Positions 10,861 through 21,509 of a stretch of DNA of 64,000 bases are shown one piece after another (the stretch's first letter is position 1; each line of letters starts with the position of its first letter). A model generated the notes under the pieces. The model saw only the letters and a program-made list of their open reading frames with translations. It ran no database searches and was not told the DNA's origin. The stretch is from Gigaspora rosea. Its lineage: Eukaryota > Glomeromycota > Glomeromycetes > Diversisporales > Gigasporaceae. Location of the stretch: positions 224,605 through 288,604 of the forward strand of contig QKWP01000371.1 of the NCBI GenBank assembly GCA_003550325.1, in the 5' to 3' direction. The translations under genes were made by a program, and so were the position numbers.

Positions 10861-10949
10861 TTTGAGTTTTTTTAAATATTATATAATTTGATTGGTCAAT
10901 AGTCCTATTACTAGGGGAGTCAGGACCTATGTAAACTCTAATCACATAA

Positions 10950-11081
10950 TTTACTGCACTTCCCTAATTAGTAAAATTTTGTTAATCATAAGAGTTTATA
11001 GAATTTTATCAATAAAATTCCATAAACTCTTATTATTCAAAAATTTTACTAATTAATTCTAACTTAATGCACTAAGTAAAC
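10950..11081. mobile_element. Palindromic MITE, relative of the 60.9-62.0 kb ladder
   Basis: Two arms meet near 11015 (AGTTTATAGAATTTTAT / AAAATTCCATAAACT) and extend outward through TTAGTAAAATTTT. The right arm ends TGCACTAAGTAAAC. The same arms recur in tandem at 60917-62030. Confidence 0.75.
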
Positions 11082-11550
11082 ATGTTTAGCGCCTAAAAAT
11101 ATATTAAATCAGCAGAATTGTTTTTATTTTACTTAACATTTGGAAAAAAGATGCTTAAATTTGAATTTTTTGATGAAGCATTAGCCTTAGATTAGTTTTT
11201 ATCTTAAGTGCACTTTATATATTATTTGTTAGATGCAATTTGTTATAGGCAAAATGCAGCATTTTAAAAAATTTCATACAGCATGCAACATTCATGCAAT
11301 ATGCATGCAGCCATGCAATAATGCGAAAGTGCCCATCTCTAGGCAGGGGTATAGTTTATACCAAAATTTTATGAGAAATTTTTTTTTTGCATGAAAAAGT
11401 AGTTTCATAGGCAAAATTTTAGATTAGAAGCAATTTTAGGAATTTTTTAAAATTTTTTGGGTTTGTTACACAAAAATTGATCTACATGTTACACCTGATC
11501 CTGAATTTTAATTGGTAAATTGAATACCGGTGATGATCACCAGTGGTGAT

Positions 11551-12090
11551 AAATAGCAAACTTCAAAAAAAAAATTTAAAAACGTTAAAATAATTAAAAA
11601 ATAAAATAATTAAAAAAACCCCCGTTAAAATAAATAAAAAATAAAATAATTTAAAAAAACGTTAAAATAATTAATTAAAAAATAATATAATTAAAAAAAA
11701 ATCAAAAAATAATCAAAAAATAAAAAAAAATAAAAAAAAACGTTAAAATAAATAAAAAATAAAAAATAAAATAATTAAAAAAAAAGATACAAAAAAATAA
11801 ATAAAATAATAAAAAAAATGTTAAAATATAAAAAAGGTTATAATAATAATAATAATAATAAATAATTTAAAATAGATGCATTAAATAAAAAAAAAATTTA
11901 ATAAAAAAACGATTTAAAAAAAATTTAAATAAATAAAAAAAAACCGGTTTAAATAAAACAATAAAAATAAAAAAACGATTTTTTAAAAAAAATATACATA
12001 ATAAAAAAAAGATAAAAACAAAAATTAAACGAATAAAAAAAAAAACTGATAATAAAAAAGTAAAAAAAGTAAATAAAAAAAACGTGTTTG
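11551..12090. repeat. A-rich low-complexity tract
   Basis: Over 500 bp of AAATAAAATAATTAAAAAA-like sequence with a short ATA microsatellite near 11842. No gene. Confidence 0.8.
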
Positions 12091-12387
12091 CTTTATTTAT
12101 TTATTGTTTCCTGTATATATATTCAATATAATGTCAGCCTTACTATGAGAATATCCGGAAATTTACTTTTATTCCCACCATTGCATATATGCGTTAGAGG
12201 AGCTATTTTGTTTTTATTCGAATTTTAAAAAGTTTGCAAATAAAATTTTTTATAAATTTTTGCTATTAAAAAAAAAAAGAATAAAAAAAAACGTGCTTAT
12301 TTATTTATTTATTGGTTTGTTTTGTTTATTGTTTTTCTCATGTTCTTACCAGCAGGTAAGTATCATAGTTATAATTTTGAAGATTAT

Positions 12388-12424
12388 CGCAGATTATAAT
12401 AGACTGCGCCTATTATAATCTGCG
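12388..12424. repeat. Perfect 15-bp stem hairpin
   Basis: CGCAGATTATAATAG, a 7-base loop, then its exact complement. Confidence 0.8.
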
Positions 12425-12429
12425 AAGAT

Positions 12430-12684
12430 TATACTTTTTAAAAATTTGCACAGATTTTTTGGCAAAAAATCTGTGAAGAACTGCAAAAATCTAAATTTTA
12501 AAAATCTTTGCAATTTTTTAAACAAGATTCTGCACTTATTTGATAAATTTGAAGATCATTACAAGATTATTAATTCCTGATTCTATTATACTTTTTAAAT
12601 ATTTTCACAGATTTTGGCGCGAAGAACTACAAAAATCTAAATTTTGATGATCTTTGCAATTTTTTAAACAAAATTCTGCACTTA
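12430..12684 (+). repeat. About 146-bp tandem duplication around a MITE site
   Basis: CAATTTTTTAAACAA.ATTC followed by TGCACTTA occurs at 12531-12538 (second word) and again at 12677-12684. The second copy is split by the MITE at 12685. Confidence 0.75.
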
Positions 12685-12841
12685 CAGTTAAACCCCGCAA
12701 TAGTCACATTCGCATTAGTCACAATTTCGCTATAGTCACCTTAATTTTCCTATATATAATTTTAGCTCACTTTAGTCACAATTTCGCAATAGGCACATAA
12801 AAAGTCCAATTTTGGGACGTGACTATTGCGGGGTTTGACTG
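12685..12841. mobile_element. pogo/Tigger-type MITE with TA duplication
   Basis: 157 bp. 23-bp ends differ at one base (CAGT[T/C]AAACCCCGCAAT...). TA flanks both sides (12683-12684, 12842-12843). The uninterrupted target survives in the tandem copy at 12531-12550, where TGCACTTATTTGATAAATTT is continuous. The interior holds repeated TAGTCAC/TAGGCAC words. Confidence 0.9.
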
Positions 12842-12899
12842 TATTTGATAAATTTGAATATTACTGCAGATTATTAATGTTTTATTTTCCGATGAAGAT

Positions 12900-13500
12900 T
12901 TTTGATAGTGCTACCAAAACTGGAATATTGGACCGGAGCCGAAGAACTGGACGTCGACATTAAAGACAAGGTCTACCAACCTGGTCGCCAGATCAGGTAC
13001 TGGAGAAAAAGGACCTATGTTATAAAAGTAGGTACCAGAAGGAAAAAATCCATAATGGCATCTAATACCAGGTAGATCAACTCTTCTGGGCCAACTGGAT
13101 TGGAAGTCTGGGAAAATGGTAAAAGACCGGTAGGAAAGTAATAGTGGGTACTGGGGTTGGAGCAAACCTTATAAGGGCAGAAGTAGGTAATAGTAGCGGT
13201 TGCAGGGTATCCTCTGACTGCAAGTTGTTCGCCTCAATGAATGCATAAATTACTGAAGAGTAGGTGAATACCTAGTGGGACAGATACTGCTCTACCAAGT
13301 TTCCTGTTGAGGATAAGCCAGATTGTACCTTCGGGTATAAGAAGGAGTCCTAAAGGATCTTACGAAAAGAGACCCAAGTGGCTGGACTAACCGTATAGGT
13401 AATGCAGATATCTGGTGAATTGGTTGAAAGTCTAGATGAGAAACTAAAGATCAGAGAGTTTAAATAGGCAATTCCCGTAGTTGGGTTGCAGGTATGGCAT
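12900..13500. other. Unrecognised, less AT-rich segment
   Basis: Base composition is clearly richer in G and C than the surroundings, as in old coding or retroelement DNA. All frames are broken after at most about 85 codons and I recognise no domain. Confidence 0.4.
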
Positions 13501-14827
13501 CTAGTGTAAAACCTTCGGGTGGACCACTTAAATTAGACACCAAAAGTGTACGTATAGCTAGTTGTACTCTCATCCATGTAGAATCCAGATACATAAACCA
13601 AATAAAGTATATGCCCCAAAATAGCACTTTGAAATCAAAAAAAAAAAATAAGCAAAACAAATCTAGAAAAAAAAAGAAAAAAATCTTAGCAACATTTTAA
13701 CAAGCTAGAAACAAAGCTGAAAAAAAAAATAAATTTGAAATCTTATATTCACAAAAATCATGAACATACACCCATAGTTTTTAAATAAATCTACAGGCAA
13801 AGAAAACTCCAATAATATTCTAGTAAAAAGAAAAAGTGTTGATAACATGATTAAAGTCAAAAAACAAAATAATAATTGAATGAAATTATATGTTTTAGCC
13901 AAAAAAATAGCACTAACCTAACAAATTCCTGATTCTAATTTCTAACCCAAGCTTTAACTACCGCCAACCTTCTAAAATTGTTATATAGTAACATGCCAAG
14001 CAGAAAACAAAATATATACTGAAAATGGCTTTACCAACTAGGAGCGACATTACCTAGTAGCAATGTTTGGGCTAATAACAATAGCGATATCCAATTCATT
14101 CAAATACAACATGAAACCAAAATGATAGAACAACGGTAACAGTAACAATAATGATACCAAATCTAAACAACAGTTATGATAACGATGACGACAATCTATC
14201 TAAAAGTTACAAAAAAAAAAAAGAAAAAAATATTATTAAACATATTAAAAGCTGAAAAGTCAAGAAAAAACTCAACTGATTAAATTAGTTGATAATCACT
14301 ATTTATACCCATAATCAGAGATGCATTACAGTGCATGGTGCACCAAATATAATTTTCTTATATAAAATTAAATAATAATATTCATAACTTGAATAGCTTA
14401 TTTAAATGCATATTATCAAGAAGTATTATTATAATTTAATAAGCTTCTATATGACCTGTTAACCCAGATTATAACTTGGATCAATATCTGATCTGTTCAA
14501 ACCACTATTATTTGACCTGAATTGGGTCTTTAGACATAGCATCCAATTATACACAAATCTTAAATAATATACCAATTGGGCTATTTACTAAAATAATCCA
14601 GGTTATTTCCAAATAACCTAAATCATTTGGTCATAAGTTATTTTCAAATGATCTGGAAATTAAATAACTGTAATGACTAGTCATTATAAGGTTATTTCAA
14701 GTCATTTGTAGAATAAGCAAATAACCAGGTTATTTACTATTTTTGTATTTTGATATAATATAACACAAGCAAAAGATCAAAACAAAACATTTGCTAGGCC
14801 TTCACATAGGCCAGGGCTATCTACAGG
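13501..14827. other. Gene-free stretch
   Basis: No gene. 14080-14180 has cryptic ATGATA/ACAACA repeats. 14570-14750 has several AATAACC/GGTTATT pairs that suggest a worn palindromic element without clear ends. Confidence 0.4.
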
Positions 14828-15106
14828 CAGTGTTGTTATAGGATAGCTCTGGACAATTTGTAAACAATTGTGAACAATTGTGAACAAAAAATTAATCTAA
14901 ATTACTTAAAATTTTATTAAGATAACCTATTTTTTTCTTTTTAGAAAAATATTCAGAACTATAAAAAATATATAATCATATCTTTTTTAAACTAGTTTAT
15001 TAAATCTTAAAGTCAAAATATTCTTTGAACAGTTGTGGACACTATGGACATTTAGACGTGAATATGAGTAAAAAAAGTCTTGGACATAGTAAACATGACA
15101 ACACTG
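14828..15106. mobile_element. hAT-type MITE, relative of 5763-6034
   Basis: 279 bp, ends CAGTGTTGT ... ACAACACTG. Flanks TCTACAGG (14820-14827) and CCCACAGG (15107-15114) agree at 6 of 8 bases, consistent with an aged 8-bp duplication. Several TGGACA and TGAACAATTG words lie inside. Confidence 0.75.
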
Positions 15107-15496
15107 CCCACAGGTACCTAGAGTAGTACCACTAGGACTGGACCTGAGTATCAAATTACAAGCTCTAGGACAGGGTAGGACTAAGAATCGTAGACCCTTT
15201 ATTATATGAATAGGGCTTGGGTACCAGTACTACTCTGCTCAGAATAGCCCGTTCTACATGTACATGACTATCTACCAATTAAAACTTATATTGATTGATA
15301 ATTTTTTTTTTGATATATACACAATATGAATAGGTTAGCTCTTTATTTTTCTTTAATTTTATTTCTATATATATATTTAATTTGGTTATTAAATATTGTT
15401 GATCGATTTTGAAATTGTAATTAATGTGAAAAAATAGTATAAATGTTTTTTTTTTATAACTTCAAAAATTCATAAAAACTATTGTTGAATAAAGTC

Positions 15497-15612
15497 ATCA
15501 GCAAAAAAAAATATGCGTAAACCTCCGCAAGTTTTTACGTGAGTATAAACTTGCGAAAATCTTATAATTAGTTCAGAGTAATACGTAGGGGTAATAATTA
15601 CGTAAGTTTACG
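15497..15612. repeat. Inverted-repeat fragment related to 25114-25360
   Basis: Begins CATCAGCAAAAAAA then ATGCGTAAAC, the same terminus found in reverse at 25340-25365 (GTTTACGCATATATATTTTT, then GCTGATGG). Both are preceded by TTGAATAAAGT words. Carries CGCAAGTTTTTACG and its inverse. Confidence 0.6.
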
Positions 15613-15639
15613 CTATAGTACATTTTGAATTATATATCG

Positions 15640-15970
15640 GTATCTTATGTAAGTTATTGCCGTAATATTTCAAAAATCTTATGATACTATGCAAAATTTT
15701 ACAAAATAGATCAAATAAAAAAAATGACCCTTTGGGGGGTTGCAGGATCGCAGGAGTAATATTTTCGCATATTTTGTGATGTTTTCGCATTGTTTCGCAA
15801 TATTTGGCAAATTTTTGCAAATTTTCAAAATTTTTTAAAAAATAAATAAACGATATACATATTCACATAATCATACTTTTTTACAGGTTTTCGCTTTATT
15901 TCGCAAGGTTTCGCAATTTATTATAAAATTTTACATTTTTTATTTATTATTATTTTTTTATTTATTATTA
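15640..15970 (+). repeat. Dispersed repeat, partner at 29690-29975
   Basis: Shares TTCGCAATATTTGGCAAATTT-type text, then AAAAAATAAATAAA.GAT and a CATACTTTTTTACA block with 29690-29975 in the same direction and order. Non-coding. Confidence 0.7.
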
Positions 15971-16149
15971 TTATTATTTTTTTTTTTAACTCTTTGACAG
16001 TCTCGTCGGTACTTTTATTAGATATTAGATTATAATATAACTAAACTATGTTAATTACTTATTATCAATACTCTATATATAGCAGGTCCGGCATCACTTG
16101 AATACTTCTAGAGCACTTTAGTGCAACCTATCACACTGCCTTACTGATA

Positions 16150-17040
16150 AGACAGACAATTTTGTCAGCCCCATCAAAGAGCGACATAGGATTTCTCTTC
16201 AAATCCCTCTCATCTAGCGTCAATGGTGAGGATAACCAAACCATACAAGAAGAACATTGTAGCTAAGAAAATAAAAGGGTAATAAACAAAAAAGAAGGAA
16301 ATACCACAAACCCTAAACGATATACCAAAAAACAAACAAAATAAAATGACTACAAGATGAAAGAAACGAAGAAAAATTCTATCACTAATAATGGAAAGCT
16401 AACAAAATAAAAACAAACAATAAAAAGAAAAAGAAAAAAGAAACAAAAAAGAAAACAGAAATAGAAGTAAACCTAAATCTGAAATTAATGATAAAAATTA
16501 TATAATACTGCGCAAGGAAACGCCTCACCAAAATATTATATGTACATAAAAAAGAAACCTAAAAGAACATTCTGGAATTTAATCTCCATAAATCTGCCTA
16601 CTCTATTGCGTCATATCCCATTACACGACCATTCCTGTTTATCCACCTGCATTCCTTCTTCCCGATTAGGATAGGAACAACAATGCTGATCTTTTGGAGA
16701 GGGTACGCCGAATTTCCTACTTTTCGTCAAAAATTCCAGCAAAACTGACTTCCAGCGAGAATATGATAGTGGGTATATGGTTAAATAAATTCTTGTAACC
16801 AAAAACCTTAAAGAGAGTGATGAAAAACTCATTTTTCTTAGTTCACTGCCTAGCCAAGCTATAATCACCTTCGTCAACGAAAGTTTTCTTTTTTAACTTC
16901 CACCAGAATTTCTTGTACCAAGGGCACCCACTGCCAGTTATCTTGCACAACCAACGCTTTTGGCTTGTGTGCCGAATATATAAAAGAGTCCCCAACGACA
17001 CAAGGAAGGTTAACCTTTATAAAAACCAGTATTACTAGCT
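16150..17040 (+). repeat. Dispersed repeat R1, copy 1
   Basis: Starts with AAAGAGCGACATAGGATTTC and continues through an A-rich zone, TAATACTGC, a GATCTTTTGGAGAGGGTA block and ends near CGACACAAGGAAGG. Copies at 26541-27740 (plus) and 32562-33392 (minus) share order and text. Probably an old retroelement or MITE family. It has no conserved frame, so I treat it as non-coding. Confidence 0.65.
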
Positions 17041-17179
17041 ACTTCGTCTTTTACTAATGAAAATTTTTTTGCTTTTTTTTTGTTCGGAATTTTGTACAAG
17101 TGATCGACGGGAAGAGTTTGTTGATGTTTATTATTATTATATATTATATATATTATATTATAGATTATATTATTATACA

Positions 17180-17345
17180 TTTTTTACAGTATTATTTTTA
17201 CATTTTTATATATTATTTTAACTACTTTCACACTTCTTCGCATCTAATTCTATTACTATATACAAAAAACTAGCCCTATACACTTATTTTCACTCACCCC
17301 ACAGTTAGCTATTATCTTCGCTTCTTTGTTTTTTATTATTTTTGA
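17180..17345 (+). repeat. Dispersed repeat, partner at 31390-31530
   Basis: The TCTAATTCTATTACTATA, CACAAAAAACTAG.CCTATA, CACTTATTTTC and AGCTATTATCTTC.CTTCTT blocks are in the same order in both places. Confidence 0.7.
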
Positions 17346-17361
17346 AAGTGTTGGAGGTCGT

Positions 17362-17610
17362 AGTTGGCATGCGCAAGGTTTCGAAATGTTGTTGTTTTTC
17401 TCGCAAAGTGCCGAAATAAAATAAATTAATAAAAAATTTAAAAATAAACCAAAAAAACAAAAACAAAAAACACGAAACAAAAAAAACATAAAGCAAAACC
17501 TTGTTCTTGAATGTGTCGAAAGGCTAGTTGGCATGCGCAAGGTTTCGAAAAGTGGTTGTTTTTTTTTGTAAAGTGCCGAAATAAAAATAAAATAAAAAAA
17601 TAAAAAAAAT
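17362..17610 (+). repeat. 163-bp tandem duplication
   Basis: AGTTGGCATGCGCAAGGTTT, then CGAAA, at 17362 recurs at 17525, with TAAAGTGCCGAAATAAA after it. Reading frames across it are artefacts of A/T runs. Confidence 0.8.
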
Positions 17611-17787
17611 AAGGGTTTAAAAATTCCATGCACATGCTCGGTCGTGCACCCCAAATCGGCCAATAAAAATAAGACACGTGACCGATAAGCCGGACATCCG
17701 ACCTGCCGACTTGTCAACTAAACAGACATCCGACCTACTGACCCACCAACCAATCAAATCATTGGAATTGTAATACCTCACCTGCGA

Positions 17788-18080
17788 GTATGCCCATGTG
17801 CGTTATTTTAATTTTTGAACTGTACCCTTTAATTTGAACAAATACTACGGAACTAGATTTGACTAAATCAACTTTGTCTCAAATGTGAATAGAGCTCGAA
17901 AGTAGGTTTACTTAGTATCAGACCTAGTTCCGTGGCACTTTGTTTACTCTTATGTAGGGTATATTGATATGCGCGGTAATTCAGGACGCCCATGGGCGCT
18001 ATTTTGAGACCACATATTCTATTTTTTGGGGCTTCTGATTTTTGAAATAACGCCCACGAGCGTTATTTCACGCTTATATA
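17788..18080 (+). repeat. Three spaced GCCCA-GCG-TATTT motifs
   Basis: GCCCAyGnGCGyTATTT occurs at 17792, 17988 and 18052, in an otherwise gene-free stretch with no other structure seen. Confidence 0.55.
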
Positions 18081-18149
18081 GTATCATATTTTCCAAGTTT
18101 TTAAACACGATTGCAACTTACAGTATATACGAATAAATTGAAAATTTTT

Positions 18150-20410
18150 TATTTAAAAACTTTAAATGGAATTCTTATAAAGGATCTTACTACTATGTCT
18201 ATTGTCTTAGATTTACAATCACCACGATAACAGAAATGTTCTCATAAATATTATTTGATTGCAAATAAAGTTCATTAAGATTAAATATTTAAGATCTGAC
18301 TAGTTAACCTGAAAAGAGTTAATCAGTATGTACATGTACACGATTGGAAACGGAGAGAAGAAATACTTATCTGCAATATTCAAAGCCGATCCAAGAACTT
18401 TAAGCCTAAAGTAGAATTCTTATAAAGGATCTTTACTGCTACGTCTATTGCCTTAGATTTAAAATCGCCACTGATATTGTATAAATTCATATAGACAAAA
18501 GCAGTGTTCGCATAAAGAGTTTCAAATACAATACTATTTGATTGCAAATAGTTCATTAAGACTTAAATGTTTAAGATCCTTACTAGTTAACCTGAAAAAA
18601 AAAAAAGAGTTAATCAGTGTACACGATTGGAAACGAAAGAAGAAATACTTATATGCAATATTCAAAGCCAATTCAAGAACTCAAAGCCCAAAGTAGAATT
18701 CTTATAAAGGATCTTTACTACTACATCTATTATAGTCTTAGATTTAAAATCGCCGCTGAGATTATATAAACCCATAGAGGTAACAATAGTGTTCTTGTAA
18801 CATTTTCAAACACGGCATTATTTGATTGCTTAAGACTTAATATTTAAGATTTTTACTAGTCAACCTAAAAAAAAAAAGAGTTAATCGATATGTACACGAT
18901 TGGAAACGAAGAGAAAAGGGAAGAGATATTTATCTGTAATATTCCAAAATCGATCGAGGCCCAAAGTAGAGTTCTTATACTGTAAGGATCTTTACTACTA
19001 CGTTTATCGTCTTAGATTTAAAATCGCCACTGATATTGTATAAATCCATAGAGATAATAGTAGTGTTCTCATAAAGATTTTCAAATACGATATTAATTGA
19101 TTGCAAATAGTCCATTAAGACTTAAATATTTAGGATTCTTACTACTATAGCTAACCTGAAAAAAAAGAGTTAATCAATATGTACACGATTAGAAATGAAG
19201 AGAAAAGAAGAAAAGAGATACTTATCTGCAATATTCCAAAATCGATTCAAGAATTCAAGGCCCAAAGTAGAATTCTTATAAAGAATCTTTACCACTACGT
19301 CTATTGTCTTAGATTTAAAACCGCAACTGATATTGTATAAATCCATAGATAACAGTAGTGTTCAAATACGATATTAATTGACTGCAAATAATTCATTAAG
19401 ACCTAAATATTTAAGATTCTTACTAGTTAGCCTAAAAAAAAAAGAGATAATCAATATGTGCACGATTGGAAACGAAGAGAAGAGAAGAGAAGAGATACTT
19501 ATCTGCAATATTCCAAAATTGATTCAAGAACTCAAGGCCCAAAGTAGAATTCCTATAAAGGATTTTTACCACCACGTCAATTGTCAGATTTAAAATCGCC
19601 ACTGATATTGTATAAATCCATAGATAACAGTGTTCTAATACGATATTATTTGGTTGCAAATAGTTCATTAAAACTTAAATATTTAAGATTCTTACTAGTT
19701 AGCCTAAAAAACAAAGAGTTAATCAGTATGTGCACGATTGAAAACGAAGAGAAGAAAAGAATTACTTATATGCAATATTCCAAAACCGATTCAAGGCCCA
19801 AAGTAGAATTTGTATAAAGGATCTTTACTACTACGTCTATTGCCTTAGATTTAAAATCGTCACTGATATTGTATAAATCCATAGAAGTAATAGCAGTTTT
19901 CTCATAAAGATATTCAAATATGAGATTAATTGATTGCGATTAGCTCATTAAGACTTAAATATTTAAGATTCTTACTAGTTAACATGAAAAAAAGAGCTAA
20001 TCAGAATGTACACGATTTGAAACGAAGAGAAGAAAAGAAATACTCATCCGCAACATTCCAAAACCGATTCAAGAACTCAAGGACCAAAGTAGAATTCTTA
20101 TAAAGGATCTTTACTGCTACGTCTATTGCCTTGGATTTAAAATCGCCACTGATATTATATAAATCCATAGAAGTAACAATAGTGTTCTTGTAAAGATTCT
20201 CAAATACGGTATTATTTGATTGCAAATAGTTCATTAAGGCTTAAATATTTAAGATTCTTACTAGTTACTCGAATAAAAAGAGTTAATCAGTATGTACACG
20301 ATTGGAACGAAGAGAAGAGAAGAGATACTTATCTGTAACATTCCAGAATCGATTCAAGAACTCAAGACCCGAAGTAAAATTCTTATAAAGATCTTTACTA
20401 ATGTGATTTA
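18150..20410 (+). repeat. Satellite array, about nine units of about 277 bp
   Basis: The landmark GTAGAATTCTTATAAAGGAT (and variants) falls at about 18169, 18414, 18696, 18969, 19270, 19547, 19806, 20092 and 20376, giving spacings of 245-301 bp. Each unit also has TTAGATTTAAAATCGCCACT, a TTCATTAAGACTTAAATATT block, an A-run followed by GAGTTAATCAGTATG, then TACACGATTGGAAACGAAGA. Units differ by substitutions and indels, so the array is old or not well homogenised. Short frames inside are interrupted in every unit; no protein is claimed. Confidence 0.9.
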
Positions 20411-21023
20411 AAATTGCCACGTATCTACAGTAAAGAAGACGTTGGAATGGTACAGTATATGGCAAAAAAAAAAAAAGAAACCAAAATTTGCTTTATGTAA
20501 TTCGAAAGTATAGGTGCTTGATATTTATCATCGATAAAGAATAACAGTTGAGTTCTACACTTCGAAGTCTAGTAGAAGTTTGGCTCTCTAATAATTACAC
20601 CCTTTGCCGTAAAAATCATTCGTAATAAATTGTTTTTCGTATTTTCGTGTCCCCATGATTATCGATCGTTTGAGCTTAGGGCAAATAAAAGGGAAAACCC
20701 TTAAATCAATAATCAGACCCCCAAATTACAGAATTAAACTATCGACTTGATCCCTGTGATTTCGCTTTCGTAACTAAAATCACGTAATTATCGTGAATCA
20801 CAATTCACGATTGGAATAAAGTATTGAGACCCCGCCGCACTAAAAGAATTAAACCAATACTATCAGTAACTGCCCAAAAGAAAGCAAGAATTAAGAAAAA
20901 AATAAAAGCATCATCAAAGACTACTTATCAACAGAGTTTCCTATGACCGCCGCAGTAACCATGAAAGCCAAATCTCATGTCTCTTTTTTGCACCTTATTT
21001 TGTTAGATAGTATTAGAGTTTAG
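20411..21023. other. Gene-free stretch after the satellite
   Basis: Mixed-composition DNA without a supported frame; nothing recognised. Confidence 0.4.
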
Positions 21024-21151
21024 TGTAGTTTTTGCTGGTAGGTGTTATTTCAGTCACCAGCCCTATTAGTCACCACTTCAACTTACATGTAGTTTTTGCT
21101 GGTAGGTGTTATTTCAGTCACCAGCCCTATTGGTCACCACTTCAACTTACA
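21024..21151 (+). repeat. Near-perfect 64-bp tandem duplication
   Basis: Two copies start TGTAGTTTTTGCTGGTAGGT and end ACTTCAACTTACA. They differ at one base (ATTAGTC/ATTGGTC), so the duplication is recent. Confidence 0.9.
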
Positions 21152-21292
21152 GAATGCACATAGTTCGTGAAAGAAATTCTTTAAAAGATCTTACCTATAA
21201 CTTATACTAACCCTAACATAAAAAAAGGGCAATATTAGCACTCACCCTAGCCCTAACCATTAAAAAGGGATCACTTATAAACGATAAATTTT

Positions 21293-21377
21293 GTTGTCGC
21301 AATGCCGTAATTGGTCATAATTAAAGCAAAAATGCAGTAATCATTATAATTATGACCAATTACGGCATTGTGACAAC
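21293..21377. mobile_element. 85-bp palindromic MITE
   Basis: About 30-bp arms (GTTGTCGCAATGCCGTAATT ... AATTACGGCATTGTGACAAC) with one or two mismatches around a short A-rich loop. No target duplication could be fixed. Confidence 0.75.
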
Positions 21378-21509
21378 ACCTCTAATACTGTTAATACCCC
21401 ACATTTGAAAATTTAACATTGGCATTATAATATTCATGTTAAGTATCTATTTAAAAGATCATTCTAGCTTTTATTTAAAAAAAATAACTTGTTACACCAT
21501 TTTCTCTAA

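Larger units (their letters stand above)
10332..11341. mobile_element. Non-autonomous hAT element with perfect 8-bp duplication
   Basis: 1010 bp. Ends TAGAGATGGGCA ... TGCCCATCTCTA, flanked by GGCAGGGG at 10324-10331 and 11342-11349. The subterminal 80 bp on each side is full of ATGCA words (candidate transposase sites). Inside are a 200-bp tandem duplication and a palindromic MITE. No transposase frame remains. Confidence 0.88.
10209..11550. mobile_element. Outer inverted-repeat element containing nested MITEs
   Basis: A perfect 21-bp inverted repeat (10209-10229 and 11530-11550, core CACTGGTGATCATCAC) bounds 1342 bp. A complete hAT-type element (10332-11341) lies inside it. No clear target duplication is seen, so its class is unknown. 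Confidence 0.65.

Noticed and set aside
12911-13165. 84-codon minus frame in a less AT-rich patch
   Set aside because: No motif, no supporting start context, and adjacent frames are all broken.
17256-17717. 153-codon minus-strand frame rich in Phe and Leu
   Set aside because: It is a by-product of A/T runs and a 163-bp tandem duplication; no domain, and the residues are nearly all Phe/Leu/Tyr.
18150-20410. Possible CRISPR array
   Set aside because: Units are about 277 bp with no short invariant repeat separated by unique spacers, and the host is eukaryotic; this is a satellite.
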